The notes beneath the pieces were generated by a model, which saw nothing but the letters and a program-made list of their open reading frames with translations, had not been told where the DNA came from and did not search any database. This document shows, in pieces, positions 8,957 through 15,164 of a stretch of 23,047 nucleotides of DNA. Source of the DNA: an uncultured Fretibacterium sp. (GTDB lineage Bacteria; Synergistota; Synergistia; Synergistales; Aminobacteriaceae); the NCBI RefSeq assembly GCF_938030725.1, contig NZ_CALHIQ010000021.1:1-23047 (forward strand), read 5' to 3'. A program made the translations under genes and the position numbers. Every line of letters starts with the position of its first letter. The first letter of the stretch is position 1.

Positions 8957-9031
8957 GGGCGGATAGTTCAGCGGTAGAACACCTGCCTTACACGCAGGGG
9001 GTCACAGGTTCGAACCCTGTTTCGCCCACCA
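8957..9031 (+). tRNA. tRNA-Val (anticodon TAC)
   Basis: A full cloverleaf. The acceptor stem pairs GGGCGGA with TTCGCCC (one G-U). The anticodon stem CCTGC/GCAGG encloses loop CTTACAC with anticodon TAC. The T arm carries GGTTCGAACCC. The 3' CCA is encoded. First of four tRNAs from the promoter at 8913. Confidence 0.97.
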
Positions 9032-9040
9032 ATGAAAAGC

Positions 9041-9117
9041 GGGGTCGTAGCTCAGTCGGTTAGAGTGTCGGCCTGTCACGCCGAAGGTCGCGAGTTCGAG
9101 TCTCGTCGGCCCCGCCA
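9041..9117 (+). tRNA. tRNA-Asp (anticodon GTC)
   Basis: The acceptor stem pairs GGGGTCG with CGGCCCC, discriminator G, encoded CCA. The anticodon stem TCGGC/GCCGA holds loop CTGTCAC with anticodon GTC. The T arm contains GAGTTCGAGTCTC. It lies nine bases after tRNA-Val. Confidence 0.97.
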
Positions 9118-9141
9118 TTTTCAGTTGTTTTTCGTTTATGA

Positions 9142-9217
<76 letters not shown>

Positions 9218-9230
9218 GGTAGGAGCAAAT

Positions 9231-9305
9231 GCGGAAGTAGCTCAGGGGTAGAGCACAACCTTGCCAAGGTTGGGGTCGCGGGTTCAAATCCCGTCTTCCG
9301 CTCCA
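9231..9305 (+). tRNA. tRNA-Gly (anticodon GCC)
   Basis: The acceptor stem pairs GCGGAAG with CTTCCGC, discriminator T, encoded CCA. The anticodon stem CAACC/GGTTG holds loop TTGCCAA with anticodon GCC. The T arm contains CGGGTTCAAATCCCG. Last of the four-tRNA unit; a terminator follows 14 bases later. Confidence 0.97.
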
Positions 9306-9319
9306 GAATTTAAAAGAGT

Positions 9320-9352
9320 GAGGCCCTGCTGAAGCGGGGCCTCTGTTTTTTT
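9320..9352 (+). terminator. Intrinsic terminator of the tRNA unit
   Basis: The arms GAGGCCC (9320-9326) and GGGCCTC (9337-9343) pair. They are extended inward by a T-G, a G-C and a C-G pair to a TGAA tetraloop, giving a 10-bp stem. A run of seven T follows at 9346-9352. This is a textbook Rho-independent terminator. Confidence 0.93.
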
Positions 9353-9580
9353 ATGGGGTATCCCCTGAATAGTCAGGAGCGGGGCGAGGACTTTCGATAG
9401 CTTGGAATGGAAACAATGCCTCCTCATTATAAAAGCCTAAAATTTTTTTAGTGGACCTCGTTTTTTTACGGATTTTCATATACAATCAACAAGGTATCCC
9501 AGCAGGGTATCCTCAGCGTGCTTCCTGCGGAGGCGGGATGCGCCTCTCCTTCGGGAGGAGGGCGGGAAGGGGATATAGCG
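9353..9580 (+). promoter_or_regulatory. Promoter and structured leader of the flagellar operon
   Basis: These 228 bases carry no gene. A plausible -10 (TATACAAT, 9479-9486) sits in an AT-rich stretch (9424-9487), without a convincing -35. GGTATCC occurs three times (9357, 9493 and 9506). Nearer the start codon, two overlapping hairpins are possible: GAGGCG/CGCCTC at 9530-9535 and 9541-9546, and TCTCC/GGAGG around a TTCG tetraloop at 9545-9558. They share bases 9545-9546 and cannot both form. The real ribosome binding site is AAGGGGA at 9567-9573. Confidence 0.5.
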
Positions 9581-9820
9581 ATGATTGAGGTGCATCGCCT
9601 GAACGGCGAACGTTTTTTGCTGAACTCTGATATGATTGAAACCATCAACGTGACGCCTGATACCGTGGTGCGGCTTTTGAACGGCCACCGCTATATTGTG
9701 CGCGAGGGGATCGACGAGGTCTGCGAGAAGATCGTTGCGTTTCGAAGGTTGGCGGGGTACGCCTGCATCGTTGCAAATTCTGCGGACGAGGCGGAGGATT
9801 CCGAAGGAGCGGGATCGTGA
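9581..9820 (+). CDS. flbD: Flagellar protein FlbD
   Basis: The 79-residue product starts MIEVHRLNGERFLLNSDMIE and continues with TVVRLLNGHRYIVREGIDEV, the typical FlbD pattern. FlbD is a small cytoplasmic protein found beside motA in spirochaetes, clostridia and Synergistota; its role in flagellar function is not well defined. It is not the FlbD transcription factor of Caulobacter. The frame is open 21 codons further upstream, but ATG 9581 has AAGGGGA seven bases before it and begins with the conserved sequence. The last ~12 residues are acidic and low in complexity. It is the first gene of the motA-motB-fliL set. Confidence 0.9.
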   Translation: MIEVHRLNGERFLLNSDMIETINVTPDTVVRLLNGHRYIVREGIDEVCEKIVAFRRLAGYACIVANSADEAEDSEGAGS

Positions 9821-9854
9821 TGGAGCATGCTGCTGGACTAGGGGTGAATAGGCT

Positions 9855-10631
9855 TTGGATTTAACGAGTATCGTTGGATTTCTCATATCTTGGATTCTGG
9901 TCCTCGCTGCCATGGCTGGGGGAGGGAACTTCGGCGCCTACATCGACGTCCCCTCAATGATGATCACGATCGGTGGCGCGTTGGGCGCGACGATCCTCTC
10001 AAACCCTGCGGAGAGGCTGAAAGCCATAGGGGGCGGACTGAAGAGCACCTTCGTCTCCCACGAGCCCAACCTCGTTGGGATGGTGCAGATGATCGTCAGC
10101 TTCGCCGAAAAGACCCGCAGGGAAGGGTTGCTCGCTCTGGAGAGCGACGTGGCGGAGCTGGACAACGAGTTCCTGAAGAAGTCCATTCAGCTGGTCGTGG
10201 ACGGCACGGACCCTGAGCTGGTGCGGGCGATCCTGGACACCGAGATCGGTGTCCTGGAGGACCGCCACTCCGCCAACAAGTCCGTGTTCGACACCATCGC
10301 GGAGTTCGCTCCCTCCTATGGAATGATCGGAACGCTGGTGGGTCTCATCGCCATGCTGGGGAACCTGGCGGACGTCAGCTCCCTGGGGCCCAACATGGCC
10401 GTCGCCCTCATCACGACGATGTACGGGTCCATGATGGCCAACATGTTCGGCATCCCCATCGGCAAGAAACTCGCTGCCCGCTCCGCCCAGGAGGTCGTGG
10501 CCATGGAGCTGATGGTGGAGGGGATCCTGGCCATCCAGGCCGGAGAGAACCCCCGCATCGTCGAGGAAAAACTGAAGGTCTACCTTCCCCCCAAGCTCCG
10601 CAGCAGCTTTGAGAAGAAGGAGGGCGAGTAG
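9855..10631 (+). CDS. motA: Flagellar stator subunit MotA (PomA/MotP-like)
   Basis: MotA is the inner-membrane stator protein that couples ion flow through MotAB to rotation. The 258-residue product begins at a TTG, with AGGGGTG eight bases before it. It has four membrane segments (about 3-21, 33-50, 154-173, 180-204). The conserved motifs are APSYGMIGTLVGLIAMLGNL at 152-171 and GPNMAVALITTMYGSMMANM directly after. The long cytoplasmic loop includes the torque-generating region VRAILDTEIGVLEDRH. The wording is closer to the sodium-type PomA and MotP than to E. coli MotA, an impression from memory. It lies 34 bases after flbD and 2 bases before motB. Confidence 0.95.
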   Translation: MDLTSIVGFLISWILVLAAMAGGGNFGAYIDVPSMMITIGGALGATILSNPAERLKAIGGGLKSTFVSHEPNLVGMVQMIVSFAEKTRREGLLALESDVAELDNEFLKKSIQLVVDGTDPELVRAILDTEIGVLEDRHSANKSVFDTIAEFAPSYGMIGTLVGLIAMLGNLADVSSLGPNMAVALITTMYGSMMANMFGIPIGKKLAARSAQEVVAMELMVEGILAIQAGENPRIVEEKLKVYLPPKLRSSFEKKEGE

Positions 10632-10633
10632 CC

Positions 10634-11362
10634 TTGGCGCGCCAGAAGAAGCCGGAGCCGCCGGGGCTGAGCGCCCCCTTCTACATGGGCACCTACGGAG
10701 ATATGGTGACGCTCATCCTGTGTTTCTTCATCCTGCTGTTCGCCATGTCCTCCATCGATGCGCAGAAGTTCCAGAAGGCGCTGATCTCCCTCAGGGGTTC
10801 CCTTGGGGTTTTAAAGGGCGGCGTGACCACGGAGGAGTCCACGGACCCGAACCAGAGTGGCGAGCAGGGGGTGGACGCGGGGTCGTCGCCCAGCGTGGAG
10901 CTGGATACCCAGCACGTCGCCTACACGATCAACAGCTACCTGCGGTCCGAAGGGCTGGGCAAGTCCATTCAGGTGACGATCAACCAGCGCGGCGTTTCCG
11001 TTTCCATCTCGGATCAATTCCTCTTCAACTCCGGCAGCGCGGAGGTGAAGCCCGAGGGGCGGCGGGTGCTCTTCAAGATCGCCTCCCTGGTGCGGGACAA
11101 GGTCCCGGCGGTGGCCGTAGAGGGGCACACGGACGCCACGCCTCTCTTGGGAGGGATCTATCGCGACAACTGGGGGCTCTCCGCGATGCGGGCAGCCGTC
11201 GTGGCGTCCTACCTGGAGCAGGATGGAGGCTTCGACCCACTGAAGCTCCAAGCCGTCGCCTTCGGCCCCAACCAGCCGATGGTGCCCAACGACACGCCGG
11301 AGCACCGCGCCCTGAACCGCAGGGTCGAGATCGTGTTCCTCTCGGAGTATCCCAAACGCTAA
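10634..11362 (+). CDS. motB: Flagellar stator subunit MotB (PomB-like N-terminus, OmpA-like C-terminus)
   Basis: MotB anchors the stator to peptidoglycan and carries the ion-binding Asp. The 242-residue product has one membrane helix (about 17-38) with MGTYGDMVTLILCFFILLF; Asp23 is the expected ion-binding residue. The context before it (PPGLSAPFYMGTYGD), and a Cys seven residues after the Asp, resemble PomB of sodium-driven motors. The C-terminal OmpA-like domain (about 130-240) has FNSGSAEVKPEGRRVL, EGHTDATPL and NRRVEIVFL for peptidoglycan binding. The start is TTG, with AAGGAGGG eight bases before it inside the end of motA. Confidence 0.94.
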   Translation: MARQKKPEPPGLSAPFYMGTYGDMVTLILCFFILLFAMSSIDAQKFQKALISLRGSLGVLKGGVTTEESTDPNQSGEQGVDAGSSPSVELDTQHVAYTINSYLRSEGLGKSIQVTINQRGVSVSISDQFLFNSGSAEVKPEGRRVLFKIASLVRDKVPAVAVEGHTDATPLLGGIYRDNWGLSAMRAAVVASYLEQDGGFDPLKLQAVAFGPNQPMVPNDTPEHRALNRRVEIVFLSEYPKR

Positions 11363-11379
11363 GGGGTTGATGGATCAAC

Positions 11380-11841
11380 ATGAAACGGATGATTATCTTT
11401 GTCGTTATCGGTTTGGTGATGTTCGGCGCGGGCTTTGGAGGAGGCCTGATGCTGGGGAGGACGATGGCGTCCGGCAGCGGCGAGGGCGGAGCCGCCAAGG
11501 CCCGCGAGGTTGCGGAACCGGGGCCCATCGTGACCATCGGCGAGTTCACCAGCAACCTGGCCGGCGCCGGCAGGCACGTCGTGAGCTTTACCGTGTCCCT
11601 GGAACTCGTGAACAAGAAGGAGGAGATCGCCGCCGCCGTTCAGAACATGGGGTGGCTCGTGAGGATCAAGAACGAGATCCTCCTCATCGCGAAGGACAAG
11701 ACCTACGACGACCTCAACAGCGCGGAGGGGACGGTCCAGTTTCAGGGGGACATCAAGAGGGTGCTCAACTCCATCCTTCCCAACGTGGGAGGGGAGGCCC
11801 CCATCGCTCAGGTGCTCTTTGAATCCTTCGTGCTTCAATAA
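11380..11841 (+). CDS. fliL: Flagellar basal body-associated protein FliL
   Basis: FliL is a single-span inner-membrane protein that forms rings round the stator and supports torque. The 153-residue product has an N-terminal membrane helix (about 4-26), a Gly/Ser/Ala linker, then the FliL domain. That domain has GEFTSNLAGAGRHVVSFTV, SLELVNKKEE and a C-terminal VLNSILPNVGG...QVLFESFVLQ. It follows motB by 17 bases on the same strand. The ribosome binding site is weak (AAGGGG, about 13 bases upstream), suggesting that translation depends on readthrough from motB. Confidence 0.92.
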   Translation: MKRMIIFVVIGLVMFGAGFGGGLMLGRTMASGSGEGGAAKAREVAEPGPIVTIGEFTSNLAGAGRHVVSFTVSLELVNKKEEIAAAVQNMGWLVRIKNEILLIAKDKTYDDLNSAEGTVQFQGDIKRVLNSILPNVGGEAPIAQVLFESFVLQ

Positions 11842-11987
11842 CGATTCAAACAAGGCAACGGAGAAAGATTTTTGGTTTTTGTTGTGTCGGGGCTGCGAAA
11901 AACGGCGGCAGGTGTGATATCCTGAATACGTAGTTTTTCTTCGGGGCTGCGTCCCCGGAAGGCAGGTGAGGACTTCTGACTCCTGAT
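11842..11987 (+). promoter_or_regulatory. Intergenic region before fliM
   Basis: This region of 146 bases holds no gene. The 11-base sequence TCGGGGCTGCG occurs twice, at 11887-11897 and 11941-11951; the second copy forms a small hairpin (CGGGG/CCCCG, 11942-11957). TGTGATAT at about 11913-11920 could be a poor -10 element; no clear -35 is seen. AGGTGAGGA at 11964-11972 is a good ribosome binding site, but it is closer to a CTG at 11976 than to the GTG at 11988. Confidence 0.35.
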
Positions 11988-12995
11988 GTGTTGTCACAAA
12001 GCGAGATCGATTCGCTCTTAAACGCTCTCACGAGCGGTAACGTGGATATCGACTCCATGGCTGAAAAGGCCGACGAGCGGAACCTCAAGGTCTACGACTT
12101 CAAAAGACCGGATAAGTTCAGCAAAGATCAACTTCGAGCCATTCAGATGATCCATGAGGCCTTTGCCCGCCAACTGACGACGGTCATGTCCACGCTGATC
12201 CGCTCCATCGTTTCTGCGGAGGTGGCCTCGGTCGATCAGCTGGCCTACGAGGAGTTTCTGAATTCCCTGGTGCAGCCGACGGTGATCGGGATGATCGAGA
12301 TGCATCCCTTTGACGGCAACATGCTCCTCGAGATCAACCCGAACCTCGTGTTCGCCATCATCGACAGGATGCTGGGCGGCAAGGGGAACTTCACGGGCAA
12401 GCTGCGGGAGCTGACCGACATCGAGAAGACCGTCATTGAGCGCGTGCTGATGCGGATGCTGGAGCTCCTGGAGGACAGCTGGAGCACCGTGGTGGACGTC
12501 CGCTTTCGCTTCGAGAGCATGGAGAGCAACCCGTTCTTCGTGCAGATATGTTCTCCGCGCGATATGGTGCTCCTCGTCATCCTGAAGCTGAAGGTCGGCG
12601 ATCTCGAGGGGATGATGAGCCTCTGCTTCCCCTACTTCCTGATGGAGCCCATCGTCGACAAGCTCTCCTCACAGCAGTGGTTTGCCGCGACGAAGCATGA
12701 ACGGGACGAGGAGGAGCAGCGGAACCTGCTCTCGTCGATGCACCGCGTCAAGGTTCCCCTGGCGCTGGAGTTGGGGCACACGATCCTGAGCCTGTCGGAC
12801 GTCTATGCCCTCCAGGCGGGGGACGTGATCAAGCTCGACGAAACGAAGGACAGCGACGTCGCCGTTCGGGTGGGCAACCGGGTGAGCTTTATGGCGAAGC
12901 CGGGGACCGTCGAAGGACGCCTCGCGGTGGAACTGACCCGGATCCTGAAGCGATCTACGGACGAGTCGTCAGAGGGAGAGGAAAAAGATGGATGA
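11988..12995 (+). CDS. fliM: Flagellar motor switch protein FliM
   Basis: FliM is part of the C-ring and receives the CheY-phosphate signal. The 335-residue product opens with LSQSEIDSLL, the conserved CheY-binding peptide. The middle domain (about 40-225) has YDFKRPDKFSKDQLRAIQMI and DRMLGGKG. The C-terminal SpoA/FliN-like domain (about 255-325) has LGHTILSLSDVYALQAGDVI. GTG 11988 begins only one codon before the conserved peptide. An in-frame CTG at 11976 would add TPDV before LSQ, which matches the family start better and sits six bases after AGGTGA. I give the GTG as the conventional start and note the CTG as a real alternative. It overlaps fliY by eight bases. Confidence 0.95.
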   Translation: MLSQSEIDSLLNALTSGNVDIDSMAEKADERNLKVYDFKRPDKFSKDQLRAIQMIHEAFARQLTTVMSTLIRSIVSAEVASVDQLAYEEFLNSLVQPTVIGMIEMHPFDGNMLLEINPNLVFAIIDRMLGGKGNFTGKLRELTDIEKTVIERVLMRMLELLEDSWSTVVDVRFRFESMESNPFFVQICSPRDMVLLVILKLKVGDLEGMMSLCFPYFLMEPIVDKLSSQQWFAATKHERDEEEQRNLLSSMHRVKVPLALELGHTILSLSDVYALQAGDVIKLDETKDSDVAVRVGNRVSFMAKPGTVEGRLAVELTRILKRSTDESSEGEEKDG

Positions 12996-14106
12996 TCTGC
13001 TTAGTCAGGATGAAATTAACGCCCTGCTTTCCGGCGGCGACCTAGGCGGTGGGGACGATTCGGACCTCTCCATGGAGGACTCCCACCTGCTCAGCGAGGT
13101 ATCCTCGATCTTCGCGGGCGCCGAGAGCAGCGTCATCGGCATGTTGTCCGGCAAGGAGGTGGACACCGCTGTCAACGATGCGGAGGTCGTGACGCAGGCG
13201 GACTTCCGGGGCAGCCTGCCGGAGGGCCCCTTCCTCTTTACGGCGACGTTCGGGGGCTTTGACGATATCCCGCTGGCGCTGGCGGTGGAGCAGAAGGGTG
13301 CCCTGACCCTTGCGGACCTCATGATGGGCGGCGAGGGGAAGGACCTGCCGGAAGAGCCCAGCGACCTCTACCTGAACGCGGCCCAGGAGGGACTGAGCCA
13401 GGTGGTGGGTTCCTCCTTTACGAGCCTGAGCGGCCTGCTGGGGGGAAAGCGCCTGATCCCAGAGAACACGAACTCCGGGCTGGCGTCGGGGGACTGGCTG
13501 GCCTTCTCCTCCATGGCTCCGGAAACGAAGCTTTGGATGAGCCCGATCGAGGTGAAGATCGAGGGCTTGGACCCCTTCAAGATCTGGGTTGCGCTGCCTT
13601 TGGACTCAGCCCTCAAGATGGTGGGGCTGATGCGGGAGATCATTGGCGAGCAGGAGCCAAAGCAGCCGGAGGAAGCGGCGACGGCAGCGCCTTCGCCCGC
13701 CGCGTCCGCTCCAGCGCAGTCCGGAGGCGGGATGAGGGCACCCATGGGCGCTCCGGCTCCGCGGGCCGCGCAGCAGCCCGCCCCCATCGTGGACGTGCAT
13801 CCGGCTGCGTTTCAACCCCTGGGGGGTGCGGCTGCCAGCGGTGCGGCGAGCCCCATCGACATGATCGCGGACATCCCGGTCCGAGTGACGGTGGAGCTTG
13901 GCAAGACGCGCAAGAGCGTTTCGGAGGTCCTGGCCCTGACGACCGGGTCGGTCATCGAGCTGGACAAGATGGCGGGCGAGCCGGTGGACATCCTGGTGAA
14001 CGGGAAGCCGATCGCAAGGGGCGAGGTCGTCGTCATCGACGAGAACTTCGGCGTGCGCATTACGGACATCATCGGAGCCGCGGCAGGAGTGCGTTCCGCC
14101 TCTTAG
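12988..14106 (+). CDS. fliY: Flagellar motor switch protein FliY (CheC-like plus FliN domain)
   Basis: FliY replaces FliN in Firmicutes, Synergistota and relatives. It joins a CheY-P phosphatase-like domain to a C-ring FliN domain. The 372-residue product opens with MDDLLSQDEINALL (CheY-binding peptide). Residues about 28-220 form the CheC-like domain. An Ala/Pro/Gly-rich linker covers about 225-285. The FliN/SpoA domain (about 289-362) has IPVRVTVELGKTRKSVSEVL and VDILVNGKPIARGEVVVID. In both CheC active sites the Glu is present (E37 and E134) but the Asn three residues later is Ser (S40 and S137), so phosphatase activity is doubtful. It overlaps fliM by eight bases. Confidence 0.94.
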   Translation: MDDLLSQDEINALLSGGDLGGGDDSDLSMEDSHLLSEVSSIFAGAESSVIGMLSGKEVDTAVNDAEVVTQADFRGSLPEGPFLFTATFGGFDDIPLALAVEQKGALTLADLMMGGEGKDLPEEPSDLYLNAAQEGLSQVVGSSFTSLSGLLGGKRLIPENTNSGLASGDWLAFSSMAPETKLWMSPIEVKIEGLDPFKIWVALPLDSALKMVGLMREIIGEQEPKQPEEAATAAPSPAASAPAQSGGGMRAPMGAPAPRAAQQPAPIVDVHPAAFQPLGGAAASGAASPIDMIADIPVRVTVELGKTRKSVSEVLALTTGSVIELDKMAGEPVDILVNGKPIARGEVVVIDENFGVRITDIIGAAAGVRSAS

Positions 14107-14124
14107 GCCCAGGCCGAAGGGCTG

Positions 14125-14160
14125 AGCCACGAAAGCTCTCGCCCCGGTGTGTGGCTTTCT
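14125..14160 (+). terminator. Possible weak terminator after fliY
   Basis: The arms AGCCAC (14125-14130) and GTGGCT (14151-14156) can pair around a 20-base loop and are followed by TTTCTT, 19 bases after the fliY stop. The stem is short and the T tract poor. It lies just before a good promoter for cheY, which makes a transcript boundary here plausible. Confidence 0.3.
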
Positions 14161-14172
14161 TGCGGCGAACGC

Positions 14173-14199
14173 TTGCCGGACGATTTTTCATGATATAAT
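14173..14199 (+). promoter_or_regulatory. Extended -10 promoter upstream of cheY
   Basis: A perfect TATAAT at 14194-14199 is preceded directly by TGA, giving a TGn extended -10. A partial -35 (TTGCCG, 14173-14178) is 15 bases upstream. Transcription would start near 14206, leaving a leader of about 125 bases before cheY. This suggests that cheY is expressed independently of the upstream flagellar genes. Confidence 0.7.
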
Positions 14200-14331
14200 C
14201 AATGCGTCGTGTGGTTGCTCCATTGGCGGGGCGTCCATTGATCTTAGTTTTTTATGAAGACCTTTTCTCTATCAGGCGCAGGGACTGACGGCCTTGCGCG
14301 AGAGATTTTGACGTAAGCGAGGGATCACAGG

Positions 14332-14694
14332 ATGGGCAAGAAAGTTCTTATCGTCGATGACGCGGCCTTTATGCGAATGATGCTGAAGGATATCCTTCAG
14401 AAGAATAATTTCGAGGTGGTCGCCGAGGCTGAAAACGGCAAGGCGGGGGTCGCCGCGTATCAGAAGTACAAGCCCGATATTGTGACGATGGACATCACGA
14501 TGCCGGAGATGAACGGCATTGACGCTGTTAAGGCCATCAAGGCCCTTGATCCTAACGTCAAGATCGTGATGGTGTCCGCGATGGGGCAGCAGCCCATGGT
14601 CATCGAGGCGATCCAGGCGGGCGCCAACGACTTCATCGTCAAGCCCTTCCAGCCGGAGCGCGTGATCGAGGCCATCACCAAGGTCCTCTCCTGA
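14332..14694 (+). CDS. cheY: Chemotaxis response regulator CheY
   Basis: A single-domain receiver protein of 120 residues that carries the chemotaxis signal to the flagellar switch. The acidic pair is D9/D10, the phosphorylation site D54 (in VTMDITMPEMNG), the switch residue S82 (VMVSAMG) and the conserved lysine K104 in VKPF. It begins MGKKVLIVDDAAFMRMMLKD, the form seen for CheY in Thermotoga, Bacillus and Synergistota. Its partners FliM and FliY are encoded just upstream. GAGGG lies about 10 bases before the ATG. It has its own promoter at 14173 and a terminator at 14758, so it appears to be a separate transcript. Confidence 0.96.
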   Translation: MGKKVLIVDDAAFMRMMLKDILQKNNFEVVAEAENGKAGVAAYQKYKPDIVTMDITMPEMNGIDAVKAIKALDPNVKIVMVSAMGQQPMVIEAIQAGANDFIVKPFQPERVIEAITKVLS

Positions 14695-14757
14695 ATCTGA
14701 AGGGGCGTTTCGCCGCTGCCCTGGCGACGAAGGCCGCCGGAAGGCCGGAGTTTCGTG

Positions 14758-14802
14758 TGCGCCGTCGCAGCGGTGATCGCGGATGGCGGCGCAGTTGTTT
14801 TA
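14758..14802 (+). terminator. Terminator downstream of cheY
   Basis: The arms TGCGCCGTCG (14758-14767) and TGGCGGCGCA (14784-14793) pair, with two G-U pairs at the inner end. An inner GCG/CGC stem (14770-14772 and 14778-14780) lies within the loop, and TTGTTTTAT follows. It is 63 bases after the cheY stop and before fliO. Confidence 0.6.
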
Positions 14803-14849
14803 TGTTCTATTGAAACCTTACGGAGAAGTCGGTGCCTGAGGGAGAATAA

Positions 14850-15164
14850 GTGATCGCAGACCCCAGCCTTGTGTCCTACCTAACTCGGGTTTCGCTTGCC
14901 TTAGTTCTTCTGATGCTTTCCGCCGCCCTCCTGGTGCGCTTTGCGCGGAGGAGGCGTGAGGGGGTAAGAGATGACGGGGCCGTTAAGCTTTTGGCGTCCT
15001 TACCCGTGGGTAAGGATGTCTTTTTTGTGTTGCGCTGCGGACCCGACGTCGTCGCGTTTACCTCTGGGGCGGGGGGAACTTGTCTGATGGGCAGGTGGAA
15101 GTATGAGGAATGGGTTGGCGCGGGAAACGCTCCAGCGAAACGGACGGAAGATGGCGCGCGCTAG
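14850..15164 (+). CDS. fliO: FliO-like flagellar biosynthesis protein
   Basis: A small protein of 104 residues with one N-terminal membrane helix (about 9-30, LTRVSLALVLLMLSAALLVRF), then basic residues and a short soluble part containing VKLLASLPVGKDVFFVLRCG. FliO helps assemble the FliP ring of the flagellar export gate. The sequence is poorly conserved in the family. I make the call from the size, the topology, the beta-strand-rich FliO-like segment and the position directly before fliP. The start is GTG with GGGAGA five bases upstream. The end overlaps the likely fliP start. Confidence 0.75.
   Translation: MIADPSLVSYLTRVSLALVLLMLSAALLVRFARRRREGVRDDGAVKLLASLPVGKDVFFVLRCGPDVVAFTSGAGGTCLMGRWKYEEWVGAGNAPAKRTEDGAR

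Noticed and set aside
9353..9580. A possible known riboswitch in the flbD leader.
   Set aside because: I could not match the hairpins to any named riboswitch core (for example the cyclic di-GMP classes), so only a structured leader is claimed.
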